Source: Actinobacteria bacterium OV320
GTDB taxonomy: Bacteria; Actinomycetota; Actinomycetes; Streptomycetales; Streptomycetaceae
Direction: 5' to 3'
DNA: 64,000 nt
Assembly: GCA_001298545.1 (NCBI GenBank)
Contig: LJCX01000025.1
Location: 124,001 to 188,000, forward strand
Shown: in pieces, positions 26,413 to 33,796 of the stretch
How the letters are laid out: each line of letters begins with the position of its first letter
Numbering within the stretch: the first letter of the stretch is position 1
Position numbers and translations under genes: made by a program
Notes under the pieces: generated by a model
Told to the model about the DNA's origin: nothing
The model's input: only the letters and a program-made list of their open reading frames with translations
Database searches by the model: none

Positions 26413-27339
26413 ATGTACGACCACGACCTTCTGGTCGTAGGGTCGGCCAACGCCGACCTGGTGATCGACGTCGAGCGCAGGCCCGCCGCCGGTGAGACGG
26501 TGCTCGGTTCGGACCTGGCGGTCCACCCCGGCGGCAAGGGCGCCAACCAGGCCGTCGCGGCCGCCCGGCTCGGGGCCCGTACGGCCCTGCTGGCCCGGGT
26601 CGGCGACGACGCGTACGGGCGGCTGCTGCTCGACTCGCAGCGGGCGGCCGGGGTCGACACGGCCGGCGTCCTGGTGGGCGGGGCGCCCACGGGCGTCGCG
26701 CTGATCACCGTGGACCCGTCGGGCGACAACAGCATCGTGGTGTCACCGGGGGCGAACGGGCGGCTGACCCCGGCGGACGTCCGCGCGGCCGCCGGTCTCT
26801 GCCACGCCTCCCGGGTGGTGTCGGCCCAGCTGGAGATCCCGCTGGAGACGGTCGTGGAGGTCGTGCGGAACCTGGCGCCGGGCAGCCGCTTCGTGCTGAA
26901 CCCGTCACCGCCGCGCCCGTTGCCCGCCGAGGTGCTGGCGGCCTGCGACCCGCTGATCGTCAACGAGCACGAGGCGAGGGTGATCCTCGGCGCGGCGGGC
27001 GTGAGCGAGGACCCTGAGGACTGGGCGCGTCTGCTGCTCGCGAAGGGGCCGAGGTCGGTGGTCGTGACGCTGGGTTCGGAAGGCGCGCTGGTGGCGTCGG
27101 CGGAGGGCGTCTCCCGGGTGCCGTCCGTGAAGGTGGCGGCGGTGGACACGACGGGTGCGGGTGACTCCTTCACGGCGGCGCTGGCCTGGCGGCTGGGCAC
27201 GGGTTCGTCCCTGGCCGAGGCGGCGGCGTACGCGGCGCGGGTCGGGGCGGCGGCGGTGACCCGGCGGGGCGCGCAGGAGTCGTTCCCGACGGCCGAGGAG
27301 GTCGAGGCCCTTGCCTCCGGCGAAGGTGGGAGCAGGTGA
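26413..27339 (+). CDS. rbsK: Ribokinase
   Basis: 308 residues of PfkB-family kinase that phosphorylates ribose at O5. Motifs: LVVGSANADLVIDVERRPAA at the N-terminus (the GS.N.D of ribokinase), HPGGKGANQAVAAARLG near residue 40, NPSPPRPLPAEVL, LIVNEHEA, and the catalytic VAAVDTTGAGDSFTAALAWR with the aspartate near 250. GGGGAG precedes the ATG. Its stop overlaps the rbsD start (GTGA). Gene order lacI-rbsA-rbsCB-rbsK-rbsD supports ribose as substrate. Confidence 0.93.
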   Translation: MYDHDLLVVGSANADLVIDVERRPAAGETVLGSDLAVHPGGKGANQAVAAARLGARTALLARVGDDAYGRLLLDSQRAAGVDTAGVLVGGAPTGVALITVDPSGDNSIVVSPGANGRLTPADVRAAAGLCHASRVVSAQLEIPLETVVEVVRNLAPGSRFVLNPSPPRPLPAEVLAACDPLIVNEHEARVILGAAGVSEDPEDWARLLLAKGPRSVVVTLGSEGALVASAEGVSRVPSVKVAAVDTTGAGDSFTAALAWRLGTGSSLAEAAAYAARVGAAAVTRRGAQESFPTAEEVEALASGEGGSR

Positions 27340-27725
27340 AGAAGGCCGGGATCCTCAACCGTCATCTGTCCGGGGCGCTGGCCGAGTTGGGGCACGGGGA
27401 CGGGGTGCTGGTGTGCGACGCCGGTATGCCGATACCGGACGGGCCCCGGGTGGTCGACCTCGCGTTCCTGGCGGGGGTGCCGTCGTTCGCCGAGGTGGTC
27501 GACGGGCTGCTCGCCGAGCTGGTCGTCGAGGGCGCCACGGCGGCGACGGAGGTCCGGGAGGCGAATCCCGCGGCGGCCGGGCTGCTGGACGGGCACTTTC
27601 CCGAGCTGACCCTGGTCCCGCACGAGGAGCTGAAGAGGCTGTCGGCGGGGGCACGGCTGGTGGTGCGCACGGGCGAGGCACGGCCGTACGCGAACGTGCT
27701 GCTGCGGTGCGGGGTGTTCTTCTGA
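27336..27725 (+). CDS. rbsD: D-ribose pyranase
   Basis: 129 residues, the usual length. RbsD converts beta-pyranose ribose, the form imported, to the furanose used by ribokinase. Family motifs are MKKAGILNRHLSGALAELGH with the conserved His in that stretch, VLVCDAGMPIPDGPRVVDLA, and the C-terminal VVRTGEARPYANVLLRCGVFF region. The GTG start overlaps the rbsK stop by four bases, coupling the two. A strong terminator follows at 27766. Confidence 0.94.
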   Translation: MKKAGILNRHLSGALAELGHGDGVLVCDAGMPIPDGPRVVDLAFLAGVPSFAEVVDGLLAELVVEGATAATEVREANPAAAGLLDGHFPELTLVPHEELKRLSAGARLVVRTGEARPYANVLLRCGVFF

Positions 27726-27765
27726 GGTCGTCGACCTGACTCCGTCGGCCTGGGCACAGAAGCTT

Positions 27766-27804
27766 CGAGGGGGTCCGGTCCGTCGACCGGGCCCCCTCGG
27801 CTTT
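27766..27804 (+). terminator. Terminator of the ribose operon
   Basis: A 15-bp stem (27766-27780 with 27785-27799, one U-G pair on the plus strand) and 4-nt loop is followed by GCTTTT. It lies 41 bp after the rbsD stop. Confidence 0.88.
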
Positions 27805-27926
27805 TCCCCTCCGTACCAGAACCCCCGCGATCCCCCCGGATCCCCCTCCAGAAGCCCTGATGCCACGTACGACAGGCGGAGGCGCGGAAGGGTTGTACGG
27901 TCCCCGGGTGATTTTTTCGTCTTCGC

Positions 27927-28199
27927 CTAGGCGGAGGGTGCGGGCGTCTCGGGGGCGGGCGGCAGGGGGTCGGCCACGAACGACCCTCGGGCACGGACGG
28001 TGACCACCAACCCCCTGTCCCGGAGGATGTCCAGAGCGCGGCGGACTGTGCCCGGACCGACCTTGTGCTCATGCGTCATGGTCAGTTCGCCGGGCAGTCG
28101 GGTGCCCGGCGGGTACGCGCCGGAGCGAATCTTCCGCTCGATGATCGCGGCGAGCTGTTCATAGACGTACTGCGGCGAATCGGGGCTGATCTTGTCCAC
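27927..28199 (-). CDS. Small GntR-type winged-helix regulator
   Basis: 90 residues from the GTG at 28199; an in-frame extension to 28253 would run through the repeated ACTAC promoter elements and is not supported. The protein is essentially one winged helix: SPQYVYEQLAAIIERKIRSG, YPPGTRLPGELTMTHEHKVG and PGTVRRALDILRDRGLVVTV with RARGSFV. GTVRRAL is the GntR recognition helix. There is no effector domain, as in the short GntR proteins of Streptomyces that control plasmid or small-protein loci. It is divergent from two coupled small ORFs, and 10-bp-spaced repeats lie in the shared promoter region. Confidence 0.85.
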   Translation of the reverse strand: MDKISPDSPQYVYEQLAAIIERKIRSGAYPPGTRLPGELTMTHEHKVGPGTVRRALDILRDRGLVVTVRARGSFVADPLPPAPETPAPSA

Positions 28200-28242
28200 C
28201 CATCGACCGTATGCCGCTACCTTCCACCGCGCATTACTTAGT

Positions 28243-28287
28243 ACTACTACCAACCACTACCTACCACTACCCCTCTCGCGCTACAGT
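28243..28287 (+). promoter_or_regulatory. ACTAC repeats and -10 box of the small-ORF operon
   Basis: ACTAC recurs at 28243-28247, 28246-28250, 28256-28260 and 28266-28270; the last copies sit in CCACTACC units spaced exactly 10 bp (one turn). A consensus -10, TACAGT, follows at 28282-28287. No -35 box is evident, so the repeats may bind an activator or the divergent GntR protein. Confidence 0.55.
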
Positions 28288-28303
28288 CCGGGAAAACGAA
28301 GAC

Positions 28304-28339
28304 GCCCCGGCGGGAAGATGACAGCTTCCGTGCCGGGGC
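28304..28339 (+). promoter_or_regulatory. Leader hairpin of the small-ORF operon
   Basis: GCCCCGGC (28304-28311) pairs with GCCGGGGC (28332-28339), and GGAAG (28313-28317) with CTTCC (28325-28329). It would sit about 10 nt from the mRNA 5' end predicted from the -10 box and ends 16 nt before the ribosome binding site. A stability or attenuation role is possible. Confidence 0.5.
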
Positions 28340-28365
28340 TGAGCCGACTGAACTGGAGTCGACCT

Positions 28366-28596
28366 GTGCGCAGCCTACTGGGCCTGCTGACCGCGGTCCT
28401 GAGCCTCTTCCTGCCTCCTCGCGGAGCGCACCGCGCCGCGGCGTTCCCGGCCGCTTACCCGTGCCTTCCCGCGCGCCGGCCGCGGCCGTACCCCGCGGAC
28501 GTGATCCTCGCCGACGGCCTGCCCCTGGTCAGGCCGTACCTCGCCGTCCTGGAACGCGAACGCACGGGACGCGCTCAGGAAGGCAGGGCCGCATGA
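28366..28596 (+). CDS. Small hydrophobic N-terminus protein, unknown function
   Basis: 76 residues from the GTG at 28366, which has GGAG at 28355-28358 with normal spacing; an upstream in-frame ATG at 28318 lies in the loop of a strong hairpin and is rejected. Residues 2-18 (RSLLGLLTAVLSLFLPP) form one short hydrophobic helix, followed by a basic, Pro/Arg-rich region with one Cys and a polar end (VRPYLAVLERERTGRAQEG). It could be membrane-anchored. Its stop overlaps the next start (ATGA). I do not recognise a family. Similar gntR plus small-ORF groups are known to me in Streptomyces, but without a function. Confidence 0.6.
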   Translation: MRSLLGLLTAVLSLFLPPRGAHRAAAFPAAYPCLPARRPRPYPADVILADGLPLVRPYLAVLERERTGRAQEGRAA

Positions 28597-28853
28597 GCAA
28601 CCGCCGCTTTCGCAGCATCGGCGTCGACCCCGCCACCGGCAAGGAGGCGTTCGTGGTCGCGCGGCCGGGGGGTCTCCTCGAGGAACTGGCCGACACGCAC
28701 GCGCTGAAGGCCGCCGCCGTCCTGGTGACGGTCGTCGGTGCCGTACTGGAGGCGGCGAGGTCGTCCGAGGCCGAACTCGCCGCCTTCGTACCCGCCCTGC
28801 ACGCGGCGCTCGAGGAATGCGTCGGCATCATGGCGGCGGACCGAGAGCGCTGA
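28593..28853 (+). CDS. Small helical protein, unknown function
   Basis: 86 residues, coupled to the upstream ORF by ATGA. The first third is a possible beta-hairpin (RRFRSIGVDPATGKEAFVVA); the rest is predicted helical and Ala/Leu-rich (KAAAVLVTVVGAVLEAARSS, AFVPALHAALEECVGIMAAD). The alanine-rich segment at 40-57 is long enough for a weak membrane helix but contains no strong hydrophobic core beyond VLVTVVGAVL. No catalytic motif is seen. Together with the 76-residue ORF and the divergent GntR gene it forms a compact unit. Confidence 0.65.
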   Translation: MSNRRFRSIGVDPATGKEAFVVARPGGLLEELADTHALKAAAVLVTVVGAVLEAARSSEAELAAFVPALHAALEECVGIMAADRER

Positions 28854-28863
28854 CGGGGTCCGC

Positions 28864-29703
28864 TCAGCCCGCCGTGTGCGTCACGAAGCGTTGCGCGGTC
28901 TCGGCGAGCACCTCCCTGCCGTCCCTCGCCCACAGGGCGTCGTTGAACAGTTCGACCTCGATCGCGCCGGTGTATCCGGCCGCCGTGACGTGGCCCAGCC
29001 ACTCCCGCATGTCGATCGCGCCGTCGCCGATCTGGCCGCGGCCGTTGAGGACGCCCTCCGGGAGGGGGGTCGTCCAGTCGGCGAGCTGGAAGGTGTGGAT
29101 ACGGCCGCCCGCGCCCGCCCGGGCGATCTGGGCGGGAGCCTGGTCGTCCCACCAGATGTGGTACGTGTCGACGGTGACGCCGACCTGGTGGGCGGGGAAG
29201 CGTTCCGCGAGGTCCAGGGCCTGGGTGAGGGTGGAGACCACGCAGCGGTCGGACGCGAACATGGGATGCAACGGCTCGATCGCCAGCCGTACGCCCCGCT
29301 CCTCGGCGTAGGGCCCCAACTCGCCCAGCGCGTCGGCGATCCGCTCCCGCGCGCCGTGCAGGTCCTTGGACCCGGCCGGGAGCCCGCCCGACACCAGGAC
29401 GAGGGTGTCCGTGCCGAGCGTGGCCGCCTCGTCGACGGCCCGGCGGTTGTCGTCCAGGGCGCGGGCGCGCTCGGCCGGGTCGATCGCCGTGAAGAAGCCG
29501 CCCCTGCACAACGTTGTCACCGCCAGGCCCGCGTCACGGACCAGCTTCGCGGTCTCCTCCAGACCGTACGACTGGACGGGCTCGCGCCACAGTCCGACGC
29601 CGGAGACGCCCAACTCCAGGCAGGCGTCGACCAGTTCGGGCATGCTGAGCTGCTTCACGGTCATCTGGTTGATGGAGAAGCGGGTCAGATCCGGGTTGCT
29701 CAC
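28864..29703 (-). CDS. Sugar phosphate isomerase/epimerase family protein
   Basis: 279 residues, xylose-isomerase-like TIM barrel. Recognisable parts are FSINQMTVKQLSMPELVDAC, GVGLWREPVQSYGLEETAKL, VTTLCRGGFFTA, the metal-ligand stretches LAIEPLHPMFASDRC and GVTVDTYHIWWDDQAPAQIA, IHTFQLADW and IGDGAIDMREWLGHV. These Glu/His/Asp positions match the divalent-metal site of the family. It starts at a GTG overlapping the stop of the DUF993 gene (GTGA) and is the last gene of a three-gene operon. The likely reaction is isomerisation, epimerisation or dehydration of a sugar or keto-sugar; which one cannot be read from sequence. Confidence 0.82.
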   Translation of the reverse strand: MSNPDLTRFSINQMTVKQLSMPELVDACLELGVSGVGLWREPVQSYGLEETAKLVRDAGLAVTTLCRGGFFTAIDPAERARALDDNRRAVDEAATLGTDTLVLVSGGLPAGSKDLHGARERIADALGELGPYAEERGVRLAIEPLHPMFASDRCVVSTLTQALDLAERFPAHQVGVTVDTYHIWWDDQAPAQIARAGAGGRIHTFQLADWTTPLPEGVLNGRGQIGDGAIDMREWLGHVTAAGYTGAIEVELFNDALWARDGREVLAETAQRFVTHTAG

Positions 29704-30854
29704 TGGGTCACTCCGTACAGGGCGAGCAGGTTCTTCATCCGTTCCTCGGCCAGCTTGGGGTCGGGGAACAGGCCCAGGCCGTCGGCGAGTTCGTAGGCGC
29801 GGGCGAAGTGCGGGAGGGAACGGGCCGACTGGAGGCCGCCGACCATCGTGAAGTGCGACTGGTGGCCGGCCAGCCAGGCCAGGAACACCACGCCCGTCTT
29901 GTAGAAGCGGGTGGGGGTCCGGAACAGGTGGCGGGACAACTCGACGGTCGGATCGAGGAGTTCGCGGAAACCGGCCGTGTTCCCCGTGTCGAGGACCCGG
30001 ACCGCCTCCGCCGCCAGCGGGCCCAGCGGGTCGAAGATGCCGAGGAGGGCGTGGCTGAAGCCCTTCTCGTCGCCCGCGATCAGCTCGGGGTAGTTGAAGT
30101 CGTCGCCCGTGTAGCAGCGCACGCCCTGCGGCAGCCTGCGGCGGATGTCGATCTCCCGCCCGGCGTCCAGCAGCGAGACCTTGATGCCCTCGACCTTGTC
30201 GGGGTGGGCGGCGATCACCTCCAGGAAGGTGTCCGTCGCCGCGTCCAGGTCCGACGAGCCCCAGTAGCCCTCCAGCGCCGGGTCGAACATCGGGCCCAGC
30301 CAGTGCAGGACCACCGGCTCCGCGGACTGGCGCAGGAGGTGACCGTAGACGTCGAGGTAGTCCTCGGGGCCCGACGCGGCCGCCGCGAGGGCGCGGGACG
30401 CCATCAGGATGGGCCGGGCGCCGGAGGCCTCGACGAGGGCGAACTGCTCCTCGTAGGCCGCTCGGACCTGGGCGAGGTCCGCCGGGCCGGTGAGCTGGTC
30501 GGTGCCGACGCCGCAGGCGATGAGACCGCCCACGGACTTCGCCTCGGCGGCGGACCGGCGGATCAGCTCGGCCGCGCCCGCCCAGTCCAGGCCCATGCCG
30601 CGCTGGGCGGTGTCCATCGCCTCGGCGACGCCGAGCCCGTGGGACCACAGATGGCGGCGGAAGGCGAGGGTGGCGTCCCAGTCGATCGCGGCGGGCGAGT
30701 CGGGCGTGGTGTCCGCGAACGGGTCCGCGACGACGTGCGCCGCCGAGAAGACCGTACGGGAGGTGAAGGGCGCCCCGGTGGTGAGCGCGAGGGGCTCGGT
30801 GCGGGGCTCGTAGGTCCGCAGGGCCCCGTCGGCGCCGGGAAGCTGGATCGTCAC
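29700..30854 (-). CDS. DUF993 protein, dihydrodipicolinate-synthase-like fold
   Basis: 384 residues. The sequence fits the DUF993 group related to class I aldolases of the DapA superfamily: VFSAAHVVADPFADTTPDSP, LWSHGLGVAEAMDTAQRGMG, IACGVGTDQLTGPADLAQV, PVVLHWLGPMFDPALEGYWG, and VEGIKVSLLDAGREIDIRRR, whose Lys after IK is a candidate Schiff-base residue. C-terminal FYKTGVVFLAWLAGHQSHF. It is linked by GTGA overlaps to a Gfo/Idh/MocA oxidoreductase upstream and an epimerase downstream. I infer a retro-aldol or lyase step on an oxidised sugar; no experimental function is known to me. Confidence 0.82.
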   Translation of the reverse strand: MTIQLPGADGALRTYEPRTEPLALTTGAPFTSRTVFSAAHVVADPFADTTPDSPAAIDWDATLAFRRHLWSHGLGVAEAMDTAQRGMGLDWAGAAELIRRSAAEAKSVGGLIACGVGTDQLTGPADLAQVRAAYEEQFALVEASGARPILMASRALAAAASGPEDYLDVYGHLLRQSAEPVVLHWLGPMFDPALEGYWGSSDLDAATDTFLEVIAAHPDKVEGIKVSLLDAGREIDIRRRLPQGVRCYTGDDFNYPELIAGDEKGFSHALLGIFDPLGPLAAEAVRVLDTGNTAGFRELLDPTVELSRHLFRTPTRFYKTGVVFLAWLAGHQSHFTMVGGLQSARSLPHFARAYELADGLGLFPDPKLAEERMKNLLALYGVTQ

Positions 30855-32002
30855 AGCGTGACCTCCGGGACGTCCAGACGCAGGCCCTGCGAGGAGGACT
30901 TCAGGCCCAGTTCGGCGAGCTGGACGCCACGGGCGCCGGCCAGCAGGTCCCAGTGGTAGGGGGCGTCGGCGTAGACGTGCCTGAGGAACAGCTCCCACTG
31001 GGCCTTGAATCCGTTGTCGAACTCGCCGTTGTCGGGGACCTCCTGCCACTGGTCGCGGAAGACCTCGGTGGCGGGGATGTCCGGGTTCCAGACCGGCTTG
31101 GGGGTCGCGCTGCGGTGCTGGACCCGGCAGTTGCGCAGGCCGGCGACCGCCGAGCCCTCCGTGCCGTCGACCTGGAACTCCACGAGCTCGTCGCGGTTGA
31201 CCCGGACCGCCCAGGAGGAGTTGATCTGGGCGATGGCGCCGCCGTCGAGTTCGAAGATGCCGTAGGCGGCGTCGTCGGCCGTGGCGTCGTAGGGCTTGCC
31301 GTTCTCGTCCCAGCGCTGCGGGATGTGGGTGGTGGCGATGGCCTGGACGGACTTCACCCGGCCGAACAGTTCGTGCAGGACGTACTCCCAGTGCGGGAAC
31401 ATGTCGACGACGATGCCGCCGCCGTCCTCGGCGCGGTAGTTCCAGGACGGGCGCTGGGCGGCCTGCCAGTCGCCCTCGAAGACCCAGTAGCCGAACTCGC
31501 CGCGGATGGAGAGGATCCGGCCGAAGAAGCCGCCGTCGATGAGGCGCTTGAGCTTCAGCAGACCCGGCAGGAACAGCTTGTCCTGGACGACGCCGTGCTT
31601 GATGCCCGCGGCGGTGGCGAGGCGGGCGAGTTCGAGGGCGCCGTCGAGGCCGGTGGCCGTCGGCTTCTCGGTGTAGATGTGCTTGCCGGCGGCGATCGCC
31701 TTCTTGATGGCCTCCTCGCGCGCGGAGGTGACCTGGGCGTCGAAGTAGATGTCGACGGTGGGGTCGGCGAGGACCTCGTCGACGTCCGTCGAGACGTGCT
31801 CCAGGCCGTGCCGCTCGGCGAGCGCCCGCAGGGCGTGCTCGCGGCGGCCGACGAGGATCGGTTCCGGCCACAGCACGGTGCCGTCGCCGAGGTCGAGCCC
31901 GCCCTGCTCGCGCAGGGCAAGGATGGAGCGGACGAGGTGCTGGCGGTAGCCCATGCGCCCCGTCACGCCGTTCATGGCGATACGCACCGTCTTGCGTGTC
32001 AC
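30851..32002 (-). CDS. Gfo/Idh/MocA-family oxidoreductase
   Basis: 383 residues from a GTG at 32002 with GAAGGGA upstream. N-terminal NAD-binding half begins RIAMNGVTGRMGYRQHLVRS; the family motif HIYTEKPTATGLDGALELAR is intact near residue 114; the C-terminal substrate domain has SIRGEFGYWVFEGDWQAAQR, WNYRAEDGGGIVVDMFPHWE with the active-site His, and AQINSSWAVRVNRDELVEFQ. It would oxidise a sugar or polyol hydroxyl with NAD. It is the first gene of a three-gene operon coupled by GTGA overlaps and controlled, I infer, by the divergent LacI gene through the operator at 32071-32084. Confidence 0.88.
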   Translation of the reverse strand: MTRKTVRIAMNGVTGRMGYRQHLVRSILALREQGGLDLGDGTVLWPEPILVGRREHALRALAERHGLEHVSTDVDEVLADPTVDIYFDAQVTSAREEAIKKAIAAGKHIYTEKPTATGLDGALELARLATAAGIKHGVVQDKLFLPGLLKLKRLIDGGFFGRILSIRGEFGYWVFEGDWQAAQRPSWNYRAEDGGGIVVDMFPHWEYVLHELFGRVKSVQAIATTHIPQRWDENGKPYDATADDAAYGIFELDGGAIAQINSSWAVRVNRDELVEFQVDGTEGSAVAGLRNCRVQHRSATPKPVWNPDIPATEVFRDQWQEVPDNGEFDNGFKAQWELFLRHVYADAPYHWDLLAGARGVQLAELGLKSSSQGLRLDVPEVTL

Positions 32003-32070
32003 GTCGGTCCCTTCGTAGGCGTAGTACGCGGTTGTGCGCGCCGCGTACGCCTCTTCCTGATCAGCGTTAC

Positions 32071-32084
32071 AGCAAGCGCTTTCT
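32071..32084. promoter_or_regulatory. LacI-family operator AGCAAGCGCTTTCT
   Basis: Central palindrome AAGCGCTT (32074-32081) with near-symmetric flanks is the classic LacI-family operator. It lies 69 bp before the oxidoreductase start and 195 bp before the divergent lacI start. Confidence 0.8.
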
Positions 32085-32278
32085 ATACAAGGAGAAGCTA
32101 GCCTCTGACCAGCGGTCCGGACAAGACCGTGTCCATCTCGAGTTGTTCGAGGGGGCGAACAGCGGGGGTCCTGGGCCGTAAGGTCTGCTCGACACGCCCG
32201 GAACCAAGCCCTCGAGGCAGCTGTCTACCAGGGCGTACGACGACGTACGACGAGATGCGTGACCGGAGGACAGACGAA

Positions 32279-33325
32279 ATGACGGTGACCCTGGCGGACG
32301 TGGCGGCCCGCGCGCAGGTCTCGCCCGCGACGGTGTCGCGCGTGCTGAACGGGAACTACCCCGTCGCCGCTACCACCAGGGAGCGGGTGCTGCGGGCGGT
32401 CGACGAGCTGGACTACGTACTGAACGGGCCGGCGAGCGCACTCGCCGCGGCGACGTCCGACCTGGTCGGCATTCTGGTGAACGACATCGCGGACCCCTTC
32501 TTCGGGATCATGGCGAGTGCGATCCAGTCGGAGATCGGGGGGCCGGGCGGGCGGGCCGGCGGCGAACGGCTGGCGGTGGTCTGCAACACCGGGGGCTCGC
32601 CGGAGCGCGAGCTGACCTACCTGACCCTCCTTCAGCGGCAGCGGGCCGCGGCCGTGGTGCTGACCGGCGGAGCCATGGAGAACGAGCCGCACGCGGCGGC
32701 GGTGGCGGCGAAGCTGCGCCGGCTCGGCGAGGCCGGGACACGGATCGTGCTGTGCGGTCGGCCGCCGGCCCCGGAGACCGCGGCGATCGCGCTGACCTTC
32801 GACAACCGCGGCGGCGGGCGGGAACTGACCGAGCATCTGATCGGGCTCGGGCACCGGCGGCTCGGCTACATCGCGGGCCCGGAGGAGCGGACGACCACCC
32901 GGCACCGGCTGGAGGGCCACCGGGCGGCGCTGGCCGCGGCCGGCATCGAGGAGGACCCCCGCTGGACCGTGCACGGACGGTACGACCGACGGGCCGGCTA
33001 CGAGGCGACGCTGGAACTGCTGCGCCGGGATCCCTCCCTGACGGCGGTCGTCGCCGCCAACGACTCCGTCGCCCTGGGCGCCTGCGCGGCGCTGCGCGAC
33101 TCCGGGCTGCGGATCCCGGACGACGTCTCGGTCGCCGGCTTCGACGACCTCCCCTTCAGCATCGACGTGGTGCCCTCCCTCACGACGGTGCGGCTGCCGC
33201 TGGCCGAGGCGGGAGCGCGGGCGGGGCGCATCGCCATGGGCCGCGAGGAGCCGCCGCCCGGCGGGATCGCCACGGTGCGGGGCGAGTTGATGGTCCGGGG
33301 GTCCTCCGGAGCACCTCGGGAGTGA
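32279..33325 (+). CDS. LacI-family repressor
   Basis: 348 residues from the ATG at 32279, which has GGAGG at 32265-32269; an ATG at 32255 lacks one. HTH: VTLADVAARAQVSPATVSRV, then LNGNYPVAATTRERVLRAVD and ELDYVLNGPASALAA. Sensor domain: LVGILVNDIADPFFGIMASA, GHRRLGYIAGPEERTTTRHR, VVAANDSVALGACAALRDSG and VSVAGFDDLPFSIDVVPSLT. It is divergent from the oxidoreductase operon with a clear LacI operator between them and most likely represses it. It overlaps the next small gene by GTGA. Confidence 0.9.
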   Translation: MTVTLADVAARAQVSPATVSRVLNGNYPVAATTRERVLRAVDELDYVLNGPASALAAATSDLVGILVNDIADPFFGIMASAIQSEIGGPGGRAGGERLAVVCNTGGSPERELTYLTLLQRQRAAAVVLTGGAMENEPHAAAVAAKLRRLGEAGTRIVLCGRPPAPETAAIALTFDNRGGGRELTEHLIGLGHRRLGYIAGPEERTTTRHRLEGHRAALAAAGIEEDPRWTVHGRYDRRAGYEATLELLRRDPSLTAVVAANDSVALGACAALRDSGLRIPDDVSVAGFDDLPFSIDVVPSLTTVRLPLAEAGARAGRIAMGREEPPPGGIATVRGELMVRGSSGAPRE

Positions 33326-33720
33326 GGCTGCCCCTCGGGCACGACCGGGCCGAGCTGGTCGAGGTCGTCCGGATCGGCGATCCCGCCAGGCACCTCACCT
33401 CGCGGGATCTGGCCGGTGACGTGGTCGAGGTCTGGGCAGGGGAGGAGGTACGGCAGCTCCTGCGCCTGGTCGGCGAGCTCCCGGACAGCCCGAAGTACCG
33501 CTGCTTCCTCCCCGGCTGGGGCATCCGCGCCTACGACGACACCGATCCCGAGCCGCTCTTCGAGATCGCGTTCTGCTTCCGGTGCAACGGAGCCCGGCTC
33601 TGGGGGCGTGACGTCACGCAGGAGCAGCGGCACCAGGACTTCGAAGCGGAGAGTGCGGCCGGACGGGAGCTGCTGCGCCGGTTCCGCGCCACCGGGGGAG
33701 ACGTCGGCGGCCCGGGGTGA
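33322..33720 (+). CDS. Conserved-looking hypothetical protein, 132 residues
   Basis: Starts at a GTG overlapping the LacI stop (GTGA). The protein is soluble and mixed alpha/beta: LTSRDLAGDVVEVWAGEEVR, VGELPDSPKYRCFLPGWGIR, AYDDTDPEPLFEIAFCFRCN, GARLWGRDVTQEQRHQDFEA and SAAGRELLRRFRATG. The two Cys of FCFRCN and one in YRCFL could bind metal or form a redox pair, but this is speculation. I do not recognise a named family. Coupling to the LacI gene suggests expression with the same locus. Its last codons lie in a 21-bp tandem repeat. Confidence 0.7.
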   Translation: MRLPLGHDRAELVEVVRIGDPARHLTSRDLAGDVVEVWAGEEVRQLLRLVGELPDSPKYRCFLPGWGIRAYDDTDPEPLFEIAFCFRCNGARLWGRDVTQEQRHQDFEAESAAGRELLRRFRATGGDVGGPG

Positions 33721-33757
33721 GGCGTCGGCGGCCCGGGGTGAGGCGTCGGCGGCCCCC
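33703..33757 (+). repeat. 21-bp tandem repeat spanning a stop codon
   Basis: GTCGGCGGCCCGGGGTGAGGC occurs at 33703 and 33724, with a partial third copy at 33745. Every full unit contains TGA in the frame of the preceding gene. Confidence 0.85.
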
Positions 33758-33796
33758 ACTGGACCCGGACCCCGTACCGGGGTGACAGTGGTGACC

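Noticed and set aside
28318..28365. Upstream ATG start for the 76-residue ORF
   Set aside because: It falls in the loop of a 13-bp hairpin; GTG 28366 has a proper GGAG site.
27927..28853. Integrated plasmid or prophage remnant
   Set aside because: Short GntR genes occur on pSAM2-like elements, but no integrase, replication gene, tRNA or direct-repeat att sites are visible nearby.
29700..31871. 723-codon frame joining the DUF993 protein to upstream codons
   Set aside because: The extra N-terminal part is out-of-frame oxidoreductase sequence; the GTGA junction at 30854 is the natural start.
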